From contig CALDSM010000667.1 of the NCBI GenBank assembly GCA_937923585.1, positions 1-9,148 on the forward strand: a stretch of 9,148 nt of DNA, given 5' to 3'. This document shows positions 1 to 6,714 of the stretch, piece after piece (the first letter of the stretch is position 1; each line of letters opens with the position of its first letter). This stretch comes from an uncultured bacterium (GTDB lineage Bacteria; Hydrogenedentota; Hydrogenedentia; Hydrogenedentales; CAITNO01). The notes beneath the pieces are model-generated. The model saw only the letters and a list, made by a program, of their open reading frames with translations. It did no database searches and was not told the DNA's origin. The position numbers and the translations under genes were made by a program.

Positions 1-2532
1 TCCCGCACGGTCGAACTCAAGCCCGTGCGTCCGCGCGAAATCCGCATCATCCACCAGACCCATCTCGACATCGGGTTCACGCACGCGCAGGAAGATGTGC
101 TGAAGGTGCAGGTGTGCAACCTGCGCGACGCACTGAAGTTCATTGACGAAACGAAGGACTATCCCGGGGAGGCGCAGTTCCGCTTTCATCCCGAGGGCAT
201 GTGGGCGGTCGAGGAATTCATGCGCACCGCCACAGACGCCGAGAAGGCGGCCTTCCTTGATGCGTGCCGCGCGGGCAAGATTCATCTCGACGTGCTGTAC
301 GCCCAGGCCATGACCGGCATGTACAACGATGAGGAACTGGTCGAGCTGATGGGCGCGGCAAAGCGCTTTGAGAAACAATACGGCGTGCCTGTCATTTCGG
401 CGATGCAGTCCGACGTGCCGGGCTACACCTGGGGCCTGGTGTCCGTGCTGGCGCAGTGCGGTGTGCCGTACCTGTCGGTCGGGCCGAACTGGTTCGCCAC
501 GGACGACGTGGACAACTTCTTCCGGGGCGCGGACATCGTGGGCAAGACGCACCGGGGCGGACGCGTCTTCCGCTGGGCCGACCAGCCCTTCTGGTGGGAA
601 GGCCCTTCGGGCAGGGACCGGGTATTGCTTTGGATGCCGGGCTGGGGCTATTCGGGCTTCCAGTGCGGGCGCGACGCGATCACGCCGGAAAAGGTGACCG
701 CCTACCTGAATTGGCTGGACAGCAAGGATTACCCCTACGACATGGTGATGTGGCGCTACGCCGTCGGCGCGGACAACGGCCCGGCCTGGCGCAAACTGAG
801 CGACATCGTCCGCGACTGGAACACGACCTACGCCAGCCCGCGCCTGGTAATCTCGACCAACAGCGCCACCATGCGCGATTTCGCGCAGCGCTACGGCGAC
901 AGGCTGCCGGTGCTGCGCGGCGATTTCACGCCCTACTGGGAAGACGGCGCGGCCTCGACCTCCAGGGCGACCGGCGTCAACCGCGCCGCCGCGGAGCGGC
1001 TCATCCAGGCGCAGACGCTTTGGGCCATGCGCAATCCCGCGCTGCCGCTGCATGAGCGCTTTGACACGGCATGGAACAAGGCCGTCATGTACAACGAGCA
1101 CACCTGGGGCGCGAACAACAGCATCAGCGAACCGGACAGTCCTTTCGCCGTGCAGCAGGACAGGTTCAAGCAGGCCTACGCCTTTGACTGCGAGACGCAA
1201 TCCCAGAACCTGCTGCAGGACGCGACACGCCCGGAGGAGGGGGCGCTGCACAACTTCTTTGACGTGACCAACACCGCCTCATGGTCCCGCGACGGGCTGG
1301 TCACCGTGGACTGCCCCGGCAACGCGGTGACGGACGCCGAGGGCAAGCCCGTGCCCGCGCAGCGGCTTGCCTCGGGTGAACTGGCCTTCGTTGCGCGCGA
1401 CGTGCCGCCGTTTGGCGCACGGCGCTATGCGGTGCGGGAGGGCGAAGGAAATCACACCGGCTCCGTGAAGGCCGGAGGCTCAATGCTGTCCAGTGATCTG
1501 CTGTCCCTCACCGTCCATCCCAAGACGGGCGCGGTCAACAGTCTGCGCCGCAAGGGTATTGACGGGGAACTGGTGGACACGGGGAAAGTCTCGGGATTGA
1601 ACGACTACCTCTACATCATCGGCCGTGACGCGGAAAAGCTCCGCCAGACGGTCAAGGGCGGGGTAAAGATCGTTGTCGAGGATGCGGGCCCGGTGGTGGG
1701 CACGCTGCGCATCGAAAGCGGCGCGCCCGGCTGCGAAAGGCTGGTGCGCCGTGTGCGCATCGTGGACGGTCTCGATTCTGTCGAGCTGATTGACGACGTG
1801 AACAAGGCGCGGGAACGACGGGCCGAGGGTGTCTACTTCGGGTTCCCCTTCAACATTCCCAACGCGGAGGCGCGCATAGACACGCCCTGGGCCGTGGTGC
1901 GCGTGGAGAAGGACCAGTTGGAGGGCGCCAACCGCAACTACTACTGCGTGCAGCGCTGGGTGGACCTGTCCAACGCGGACCGCGGTGTCACCTGGGTCAC
2001 GCCCGATGCGCCCATGCTGCAATTTGACCCCGTAAAGATTGCGCAGCCTTTCGGCACCGAATACTGGCGCGAACACATTGAGCCGGGCGCGTTTCTCTGG
2101 TCGTGGACCATGAACAACCACTGGGAAACGAATTACAAGGCCGATCAGGAGGGGTGGATTCGGTTCCGTTACGTGCTGCGTCCGCATGCGGGCGGCTACG
2201 ACGCTGTCACCGCGCAGCAGTTTGGACGCGGTGTCTGCCAGCCGCTCCAGGTGCTCGCGGCCGACCCGGACAAGCCCGCCGCCGCACCGCTGCTGACCGT
2301 CAGCGATCCCGGCGTTATCGTCTCCTCGATCCGGCCCAGCCGCGACAACAAGGCCTTCATGGTGCGCCTCTTTAACACGACCGACATCCCGCGTGAAACC
2401 ACGCTCCGCTGGGGACGCCCCATGGGCGCGGCATCAATGTCAAACCCAATGGAAGACATCCTCTCCCCGGCCACCCAGTCCGTGTCATTGGCCCAATACG
2501 AAATGCTGACGCTGCGCGTCGAGTGTTCGTGA
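1..2532 (+). CDS. GH38-like (alpha-mannosidase-fold) glycoside hydrolase, DUF5054-like, 5'-truncated
   Basis: The frame is open from base 1, with eight sense codons before a GTG at 25, so the gene very likely begins upstream of the window and that GTG is not a credible start; no signal peptide can be judged. Numbered from that GTG, the N-terminal strand carries H-x-x-H-L-D-I-G-F-T (H13, D15), matching the H-x-D zinc site of GH38 mannosidases. A candidate nucleophile and third ligand is D130 in MQSDVPG. A candidate fourth ligand is H359 in NEHTWGA. An aromatic-rich stretch (about 184-214) may line the sugar site. From about 405 to 835 the sequence looks like the beta-sandwich C-terminal half of GH38 proteins. 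Known: GH38 enzymes are retaining, zinc-dependent glycosidases. Inferred: this acts on a glycan, but substrate and cell location are unknown. At least 843 codons remain. The gene converges on the membrane protein gene at 2547. The fold call is fairly firm; mannosidase activity is not. Confidence 0.8.
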   Translation, partial: SRTVELKPVRPREIRIIHQTHLDIGFTHAQEDVLKVQVCNLRDALKFIDETKDYPGEAQFRFHPEGMWAVEEFMRTATDAEKAAFLDACRAGKIHLDVLYAQAMTGMYNDEELVELMGAAKRFEKQYGVPVISAMQSDVPGYTWGLVSVLAQCGVPYLSVGPNWFATDDVDNFFRGADIVGKTHRGGRVFRWADQPFWWEGPSGRDRVLLWMPGWGYSGFQCGRDAITPEKVTAYLNWLDSKDYPYDMVMWRYAVGADNGPAWRKLSDIVRDWNTTYASPRLVISTNSATMRDFAQRYGDRLPVLRGDFTPYWEDGAASTSRATGVNRAAAERLIQAQTLWAMRNPALPLHERFDTAWNKAVMYNEHTWGANNSISEPDSPFAVQQDRFKQAYAFDCETQSQNLLQDATRPEEGALHNFFDVTNTASWSRDGLVTVDCPGNAVTDAEGKPVPAQRLASGELAFVARDVPPFGARRYAVREGEGNHTGSVKAGGSMLSSDLLSLTVHPKTGAVNSLRRKGIDGELVDTGKVSGLNDYLYIIGRDAEKLRQTVKGGVKIVVEDAGPVVGTLRIESGAPGCERLVRRVRIVDGLDSVELIDDVNKARERRAEGVYFGFPFNIPNAEARIDTPWAVVRVEKDQLEGANRNYYCVQRWVDLSNADRGVTWVTPDAPMLQFDPVKIAQPFGTEYWREHIEPGAFLWSWTMNNHWETNYKADQEGWIRFRYVLRPHAGGYDAVTAQQFGRGVCQPLQVLAADPDKPAAAPLLTVSDPGVIVSSIRPSRDNKAFMVRLFNTTDIPRETTLRWGRPMGAASMSNPMEDILSPATQSVSLAQYEMLTLRVECS

Positions 2533-2546
2533 AGCGCTCGCAGTAA

Positions 2547-5078
2547 TCACGGACGCGAAGCGGCGCATTTGAACCGCGACAGCGCGAGCAACCCGGCGCA
2601 CGCGAGCAGCGCTGAGACTGCCCCAATCACCGCGCCGATCTTCACCGTCAGAGAGTCGAACTCGAAGGAAACCTCGTGCGTGCCTGCTGGCACGTGGACC
2701 GACTGAAACACATCGAACGCGGATTCGATGGCAACGGGTTTTCCATCCAGCGTGGCATGCCAGCCGGGATAGCGCGTTTCCATAAAGCACAGCGTTGCGG
2801 GCGCGGGCAGGTTATCCAGGCGAACACTCACCGCGTTCGCACGGGTTTCCGTGATTGTGATCCTGTCGTTGCCGTCCGCATGCCTCATTACACGCGCTTG
2901 ATTGATTTTCAGCCGTTTTCCGGCGTCGCTGAGGTGCGGCCGCAGCACAGTCTTTGTGTGCGCCATATCGGGCAGCGGCAGCAGGGCTTCTATGTCCTGC
3001 CCGATGGGGGCGGTCCAGGCAACGGTCTTTCCGGGAAGGAACTCGCCGGTATCGGCGTCAAAGAAGTCCACCTCAATGCTTCCGGGTGCCTCAGCCCGAT
3101 AGGAAAGGCACAGTTCGTTTTCGCCGTTCAATCCGTCGAACACGGGCAGCGCGATTGCGCCGCGTTCCGCGTTCTGCTGGCGATAGACCACCGGCTGGTC
3201 CACCAGCGCCGTATCCCCCGCTTTCGGATAGAAGCCGTACAGGTCTTCGATATTTGACGGTACGGCCGGTCCGGACGGCCCGTCCTCAAACAGCCGGAAA
3301 CGGCGCTTGCCCAGCAGTGTCGCCGCCGCATTTGTCCGGGTGACTTCCGTGTAGTACAGCCGCCGGTCATACCGCCCGGCGCGCTTCGGCGCGGCCAGCC
3401 TGGCATGCACCCGCTCCACCGTCAGCGGGTCGTAGCCGTTGATCACGGGCTTCAGTTCATACATCAGCATGTTCTCGGTGAACCCGTCATCCGTACCGCC
3501 CACCCAGCGGCGGTTGCTTGTTTGGAAGTCCGGTGTCCTGTTCAGCGCGCCCGCGTTGTGCGGATACAAATTGTCGCGAATCAGGTTTGGAATATATGCA
3601 TGATTCCACAGGGCCCCTTCCCCTACCAGGCAAAGCAGCACCATTCCCCCGGCGACTGCGCGCAACGGACGGTAGAAGGACAGCAGCATCATCCCAAAGG
3701 CCATCGCCGGGATCAGCCATGCCCCAGAGGAGATGGGATATTCGGGGCTCAGCCAGACCCATTCCAGCAGCGCCCACAAGACTCCCCCGCCCAGCAGCGC
3801 ATACACCAGAAACAAAAACCGGGGGCTGAAGCGCGACGGTCCCGGTGAAACCAGCGTATCGGCCCCAAATCCCGCCAGCAGCGCCCAGAACAAACAGCCC
3901 GGCACGATGGCCCGCTGCGGTTCGGTGATTTGAAACGGCGCCACGGCGGCGATGATTGCACCGAAGGGAAACGGGGGTTCAATGCAGCAGTCCAGCATGA
4001 TCAAGAACAGAACGGCGCACAGGATCACCTCGCGCCGCTGCCGATGGCGGACGCAGAACAGCACCAGCAGCGCCGCCGTCGCGCCCAGCATCCGAATGCC
4101 CTGCTTCCCGTAAAACAGCAGCAACGCCCTGCCCAAATGCACAGGGTCCTTGAACGGGTTCAACTGAATCGGAAAGGGGTCGAGCGAGATGCTGTACTGC
4201 TGCTTGGCGCGCGCCGCATAGGTGGACATTTCTGCCGCAGGCAGGAGGCTGGGCATGGCGATGAGCAGGGCCGTGCCGAACAGGAGCGCGAGCAGCAGAA
4301 CATCGCCCGCCAGGCACTTCGCCGCGGTTCCCGCCGCGCCTTCCGGTTTTCCATACGCGATGCGGTGCAGCACCCAGTAAGATGCCAGCAGCGTGCCCGC
4401 GTACAGCGTCAGCTGCGGGAAACCGGGCAGGATGCCGATGCCGAATGCCAGGCCGCACGCCAGCCCGTAGAACACCCTGTCCCATACCCGGCCCGCGGCC
4501 AGTGCGCGGCGGAACAGGAGCAGTTGCCACGGAAACCATGCGGCAATGGCCACGAGGTGCCAATGCTGCACGAGGCGGAAACTGATGGCGGCACTCGCCA
4601 TGTACCCCACGGCGGCCACGAGCGCGCCGGGTTTGCCCATGCGAAAGTCCCGGGCCAGAAAGAACGTGCCCAGCGCCAGCAGCAGCAGGTGGAACCCCTG
4701 CATGAGGGCAAGGCTGATGAAGGTCATCATGGGCGTCGGGTCGGCGTTCAGCAGGCTGCGCACGACATGAACGGGATAATACAGCGCCGTCTGCGGATTG
4801 GCGGCAAAGGGCGTGCCGCAGAACAGCAGCGGGTTCCACTGCGGCCACTCCCCGTGATGGACCGCATGGTCCATGAAGAAGGACATCGCGCCGAGATAGT
4901 TCCACGAATCGGCGCGGCCGAGCAGGAGGTTCGGGTCGGACGGGAAAAGGAGCGGGCCATATATCACCGCCATCACCACAAGCACAATTCCAAGAACCTG
5001 CAAAAGAAGCGGCAAGCCCCCTGCGCCGCCTTCCCGTTCGGCGCGTGCCGCCCCGGTGGATGACGATTTTTGCATCAT
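2547..5078 (-). CDS. YfhO-like polytopic membrane protein (GT-C-type glycosyltransferase-like)
   Basis: An 843-residue integral membrane protein is predicted from the ATG at 5078-5076 (a second ATG follows at once). The frame stays open to 5195, but that upstream ATG lies inside a candidate -10 box and the extra 39 residues look non-coding, so the inner start is preferred. A first TM helix spans about 22-44. It is followed by a loop with acidic D57 and a W-N-P-L-x-F-C-G-T-P-x-x-x-N-P-Q pattern (81-96), typical of YfhO-family proteins. Around a dozen more hydrophobic helices lie between about 118 and 490. A soluble C-terminal region (about 495-808) ends with ETRYPGWHATLDGK (767-780) and VPAGTHEVSFEF (796-807), both hallmark YfhO patterns, then a final TM helix (about 812-834). 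Known: YfhO relatives are GT-C-like and some are linked to glycosylation of cell-wall polymers. Inferred: lipid-linked sugar transfer at the outer face of the cytoplasmic membrane. Donor and acceptor are unknown. Confidence 0.83.
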   Translation of the reverse strand: MMQKSSSTGAARAEREGGAGGLPLLLQVLGIVLVVMAVIYGPLLFPSDPNLLLGRADSWNYLGAMSFFMDHAVHHGEWPQWNPLLFCGTPFAANPQTALYYPVHVVRSLLNADPTPMMTFISLALMQGFHLLLLALGTFFLARDFRMGKPGALVAAVGYMASAAISFRLVQHWHLVAIAAWFPWQLLLFRRALAAGRVWDRVFYGLACGLAFGIGILPGFPQLTLYAGTLLASYWVLHRIAYGKPEGAAGTAAKCLAGDVLLLALLFGTALLIAMPSLLPAAEMSTYAARAKQQYSISLDPFPIQLNPFKDPVHLGRALLLFYGKQGIRMLGATAALLVLFCVRHRQRREVILCAVLFLIMLDCCIEPPFPFGAIIAAVAPFQITEPQRAIVPGCLFWALLAGFGADTLVSPGPSRFSPRFLFLVYALLGGGVLWALLEWVWLSPEYPISSGAWLIPAMAFGMMLLSFYRPLRAVAGGMVLLCLVGEGALWNHAYIPNLIRDNLYPHNAGALNRTPDFQTSNRRWVGGTDDGFTENMLMYELKPVINGYDPLTVERVHARLAAPKRAGRYDRRLYYTEVTRTNAAATLLGKRRFRLFEDGPSGPAVPSNIEDLYGFYPKAGDTALVDQPVVYRQQNAERGAIALPVFDGLNGENELCLSYRAEAPGSIEVDFFDADTGEFLPGKTVAWTAPIGQDIEALLPLPDMAHTKTVLRPHLSDAGKRLKINQARVMRHADGNDRITITETRANAVSVRLDNLPAPATLCFMETRYPGWHATLDGKPVAIESAFDVFQSVHVPAGTHEVSFEFDSLTVKIGAVIGAVSALLACAGLLALSRFKCAASRP

Positions 5079-5185
5079 TACAGTTGCGTTTGCCCTCGGA
5101 ATAGTGGTGTCAGAAGACCGCCAGGCTGGGAGCCTGTCCATGGCGGGCATTCGGCGAAACGGTCCTGCGCCCGACCTGGAAAGGC

Positions 5186-5214
5186 ATACTACCATGCGCC
5201 TGCATGCGCTTCAA
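5186..5214 (-). promoter_or_regulatory. Candidate sigma70-type promoter of the YfhO-like gene
   Basis: On the minus strand, TTGAAG (5214-5209) and TAGTAT (5191-5186) are separated by exactly 17 nt; each hexamer matches the consensus at 4 of 6 positions. The predicted transcript start near 5179 leaves a leader of about 100 nt before the ATG at 5078. That also rules out the upstream ATG at 5195, which sits at the edge of the -10 box. The spacer contains a CATGCGC direct repeat (reported as a finding). This is a visual match only. Confidence 0.4.
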
Positions 5215-5250
5215 CGGGCAGGGTGGGCAGTTTTCTTTCATTCAGTTTGT

Positions 5251-5273
5251 TCTGTCAGAAAGACAGATATAAT
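5251..5273 (+). promoter_or_regulatory. Candidate -10 box with adjoining inverted repeat (operator?) upstream of the aldo/keto reductase
   Basis: A perfect TATAAT lies at 5268-5273, 27 nt before the reductase ATG. Directly abutting it is a perfect 6-bp inverted repeat, TCTGTC (5251-5256) and GACAGA (5262-5267), with a 5-nt AGAAA centre. No good -35 hexamer is visible at normal spacing; the best is a weak TTTGTT at 5246-5251. A dyad in the -35/-10 spacer is a usual place for a repressor or a MerR-type activator, but the cognate regulator is not in this window and no family can be assigned. Confidence 0.45.
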
Positions 5274-5300
5274 GAAGATGAAGTATCGGAGTGGAAGACC

Positions 5301-6248
5301 ATGATTAAGCGGAAGCTGGGAAACTCGGGACTGGAGGCGGCCCCCATCGCCTTCGGGGGAAACGTGTTCGGCTGGACGGTGGACGAGGCCATGTCCTTCA
5401 CGTTGCTGGATGCGTTTGTGGAGGCGGGGTTCAGCCTGGTGGACACGGCGGACCTCTATTCCCGGTGGGCTCCGGGCAATTCTGGCGGTGAATCGGAAAC
5501 GATTATCGGCAAGTGGTTCCAACGAAGCGGCAAGCGCGATTCCGTGGTGCTCGCCACCAAGGTGGGCATGGACATGGGCGGGGACAAAAAGGGACTGTCC
5601 GGACGGTACATCCTGCGCGCCGTCGAGGATTCGCTCAAACGGCTGCAAACAGACCGGATTGATCTGTATCAGTCGCACGCGGACGACCCGGAAACCCCGT
5701 TGGACGAGACGCTGGAAGCCTACGCCCGGTTGATGGCAGAGGGAAAAGTTCGGGCCATCGGCGCCTCAAACTACACGGGGGCGCGTCTGGGCGAGGCGCT
5801 GGCGGCAAGCGAGACAAACCGGTTGCCCCGCTACGAGACACTGCAGCCGTGGTACAACCTCTTTGACCGTGAGGAGTACGAATCCGGCCTGGAGGCACTG
5901 TGTCTCGAGAAGGGACTGGGTGTCATCACCTACTATTCGCTGGCCAGCGGATTTCTGAGCGGCAAATACCGTTCCGAGCGCGACCTGGCCAAGAGTGCCC
6001 GCGGTGAAGGCGTAAAAAAGTATCTGAACGCAAAGGGTTTCCGCATTCTCGACGCGCTGGACACGGTGGCCGCAGACTACCGCAGCACACCAGCCAGCGT
6101 GGCGCTCGCCTGGCTGATAGCCCGGCCCGGTGTGACCGCCCCCATCGTCAGCGCCACCAATCTTGGGCAAATGAAGGAGTTGTTGTCTGCGGCATCGCTG
6201 GTGCTCGACAGCCGCGCGACGGCATTATTGAACGAGGCCAGCACATGA
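5301..6248 (+). CDS. Aldo/keto reductase
   Basis: This is a complete 315-residue protein, the usual length for the AKR (beta/alpha)8 barrel. The ATG at 5301 is preferred to upstream in-frame starts because the AKR N-terminus (RKLGNSGL) begins here and it is preceded by GGAG at 5288-5291 (9-nt spacer). The catalytic tetrad is complete: D48 in VDTAD, Y53, K87 in LATKVG and H126 in YQSHAD. Further AKR marks are S156-N157 in IGASNY, Q182 in LQPWYNL, and the C-terminal SATNLGQ segment (284-290), which in this family contacts NADP(H). Reaction by family: reversible NAD(P)H-dependent reduction of a carbonyl, often of sugars or aldehydes, in the cytoplasm. Sequence alone does not give the substrate. 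It is transcribed divergently from the YfhO-like gene across a 222-bp gap. A candidate -10 box and dyad lie just upstream, so regulated expression is plausible. Nothing looks broken. Confidence 0.93.
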   Translation: MIKRKLGNSGLEAAPIAFGGNVFGWTVDEAMSFTLLDAFVEAGFSLVDTADLYSRWAPGNSGGESETIIGKWFQRSGKRDSVVLATKVGMDMGGDKKGLSGRYILRAVEDSLKRLQTDRIDLYQSHADDPETPLDETLEAYARLMAEGKVRAIGASNYTGARLGEALAASETNRLPRYETLQPWYNLFDREEYESGLEALCLEKGLGVITYYSLASGFLSGKYRSERDLAKSARGEGVKKYLNAKGFRILDALDTVAADYRSTPASVALAWLIARPGVTAPIVSATNLGQMKELLSAASLVLDSRATALLNEAST

Positions 6249-6566
6249 TTCTCTCAGAGCGTCTTTGGAAGGTCGCGAGTACAGTTTTCAATTCCCCCTT
6301 CATTCCCGTGGCGCAAGGTGTCCAGAAAAATACCGCCAACTGTGCATTTTCTGGAAAATGGACAGTTGAGAATGCCGCAAGAGTTGGGGCAACTATGAAT
6401 TCTGCACATTCTTAACTGCTTGTAGAATAGTGGGTTGCAGTGAATACGCCCATTATTTGCGGGTGATGGCGCGGTTCTTGCTGTCCAACTTCGGAATGCA
6501 CGGCTTGCACCCGTTTTCCAAATGGGTTACGCTTGATTGAGAGAGACTAACGAAGCCGTGGTTCAC
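6249..6566. other. Intergenic region with several dyads, no supported gene
   Basis: These 318 nt between the reductase and the small ORF are visibly less GC-rich than the flanking genes. They hold the overlapping inverted repeats at 6321-6367 and a smaller dyad at 6509-6527 (ACCCGTTT and AAATGGGT with one G-T pair, 3-nt loop). A possible -10 (TAGAAT, 6423-6428) has no acceptable -35 partner. A 24-codon ATG ORF at 6466-6540 has no independent support. No T-tract terminator follows the reductase stop. Nothing else was recognised. Confidence 0.6.
6321..6367. repeat. Two overlapping, mutually exclusive inverted repeats
   Basis: Dyad A has 13-nt arms at 6338-6350 and 6355-6367 (AACTGTGCATTTT and AAAATGGACAGTT), with 12 of 13 positions paired and a 4-nt loop CTGG. 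Dyad B has perfect 9-nt arms at 6321-6329 (TCCAGAAAA) and 6347-6355 (TTTTCTGGA), with a 17-nt loop. They share bases 6347-6355, so only one can form at a time. Located 73-119 nt after the reductase stop, they could be a 3'-end structure of that transcript, an attenuator-like switch upstream of the sensor, or a protein-binding dyad. No U-run follows, which argues against a standard intrinsic terminator. Confidence 0.6.
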
Positions 6567-6713
6567 ATGGTTGTCAAGAACCGGTCGAGAACGACTCATA
6601 TTGTGGAGCGGTTGGGCTCCGGATTGCTTGAAGAGGGTATCGCTGTTGAGATTGGTCGGACCGGGTTGTATTCTGAACTGTCGAGATGGGCTCGGCAGGC
6701 GGGTGAATGGTGA
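6567..6713 (+). CDS. Possible small ORF, 48 aa, unknown function
   Basis: An ATG at 6567 opens a 48-codon frame ending in TGA at 6711-6713, one base before the sensor ATG at 6715. That spacing suggests translational coupling if it is real. The peptide has a normal amino-acid mix, in contrast to the Arg/Trp/Cys-rich overlapping frame. It contains the segments THIVERLGSGLLEEGIAVEI and RTGLYSELSRWARQAGEW, which look like soluble alpha/beta sequence with no TM helix or signal peptide. The frame is open back to a TTG at 6537, with a GTG at 6558 as another start. Against it: no strong Shine-Dalgarno, and third-position GC of about 58% by hand count, which seems lower than in the neighbouring genes. 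I recognise no family. It could be a short leader peptide, a decayed gene fragment, or chance. Confidence 0.33.
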   Translation: MVVKNRSRTTHIVERLGSGLLEEGIAVEIGRTGLYSELSRWARQAGEW

Positions 6714-6714
6714 A

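Noticed and set aside
1480..2187. Minus-strand ORF (235 codons) antisense to the GH38-like gene
   Set aside because: No recognisable domain, and the plus frame continues the GH38-like C-terminal half without interruption.
3979..4905. Minus-strand ORF (308 codons) overlapping the YfhO-like gene in another frame
   Set aside because: Ala/Arg/Gly-rich with no hydrophobic helices; a shadow of the true frame.
3930..5063. Long plus-strand ORF (377 codons) inside the YfhO-like gene
   Set aside because: Gln/Arg/His-rich composition with no domain; the antisense frame is a typical YfhO-like protein with TM helices and hallmark motifs, so this is a high-GC shadow.
5079..5195. 39-residue N-terminal extension of the YfhO-like protein
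   Set aside because: Its ATG overlaps a candidate -10 box and the extension looks non-coding; the double ATG at 5078/5075 precedes the normal N-terminus.
5070..5300. N-terminal extension of the aldo/keto reductase
   Set aside because: The extension runs through the promoter-like TATAAT and dyad; the family N-terminus and a Shine-Dalgarno identify ATG 5301.
6509..6527. Small hairpin ACCCGTTT/AAATGGGT
   Set aside because: Short arms with one G-T pair and no T-tract; not enough for a terminator or operator call.
6466..6540. 24-codon ATG ORF in the intergenic region
   Set aside because: Too short, GGGTG directly abuts the start, and no sign of regulatory codons; cannot be told from chance.
6571..6714. 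N-terminal extension of the sensor from a TTG
   Set aside because: The residues are Arg/Trp/Cys-rich and unlike a sensor N-terminus, whereas ATG 6715 has GGGTGA at good spacing and leads straight into TM1.
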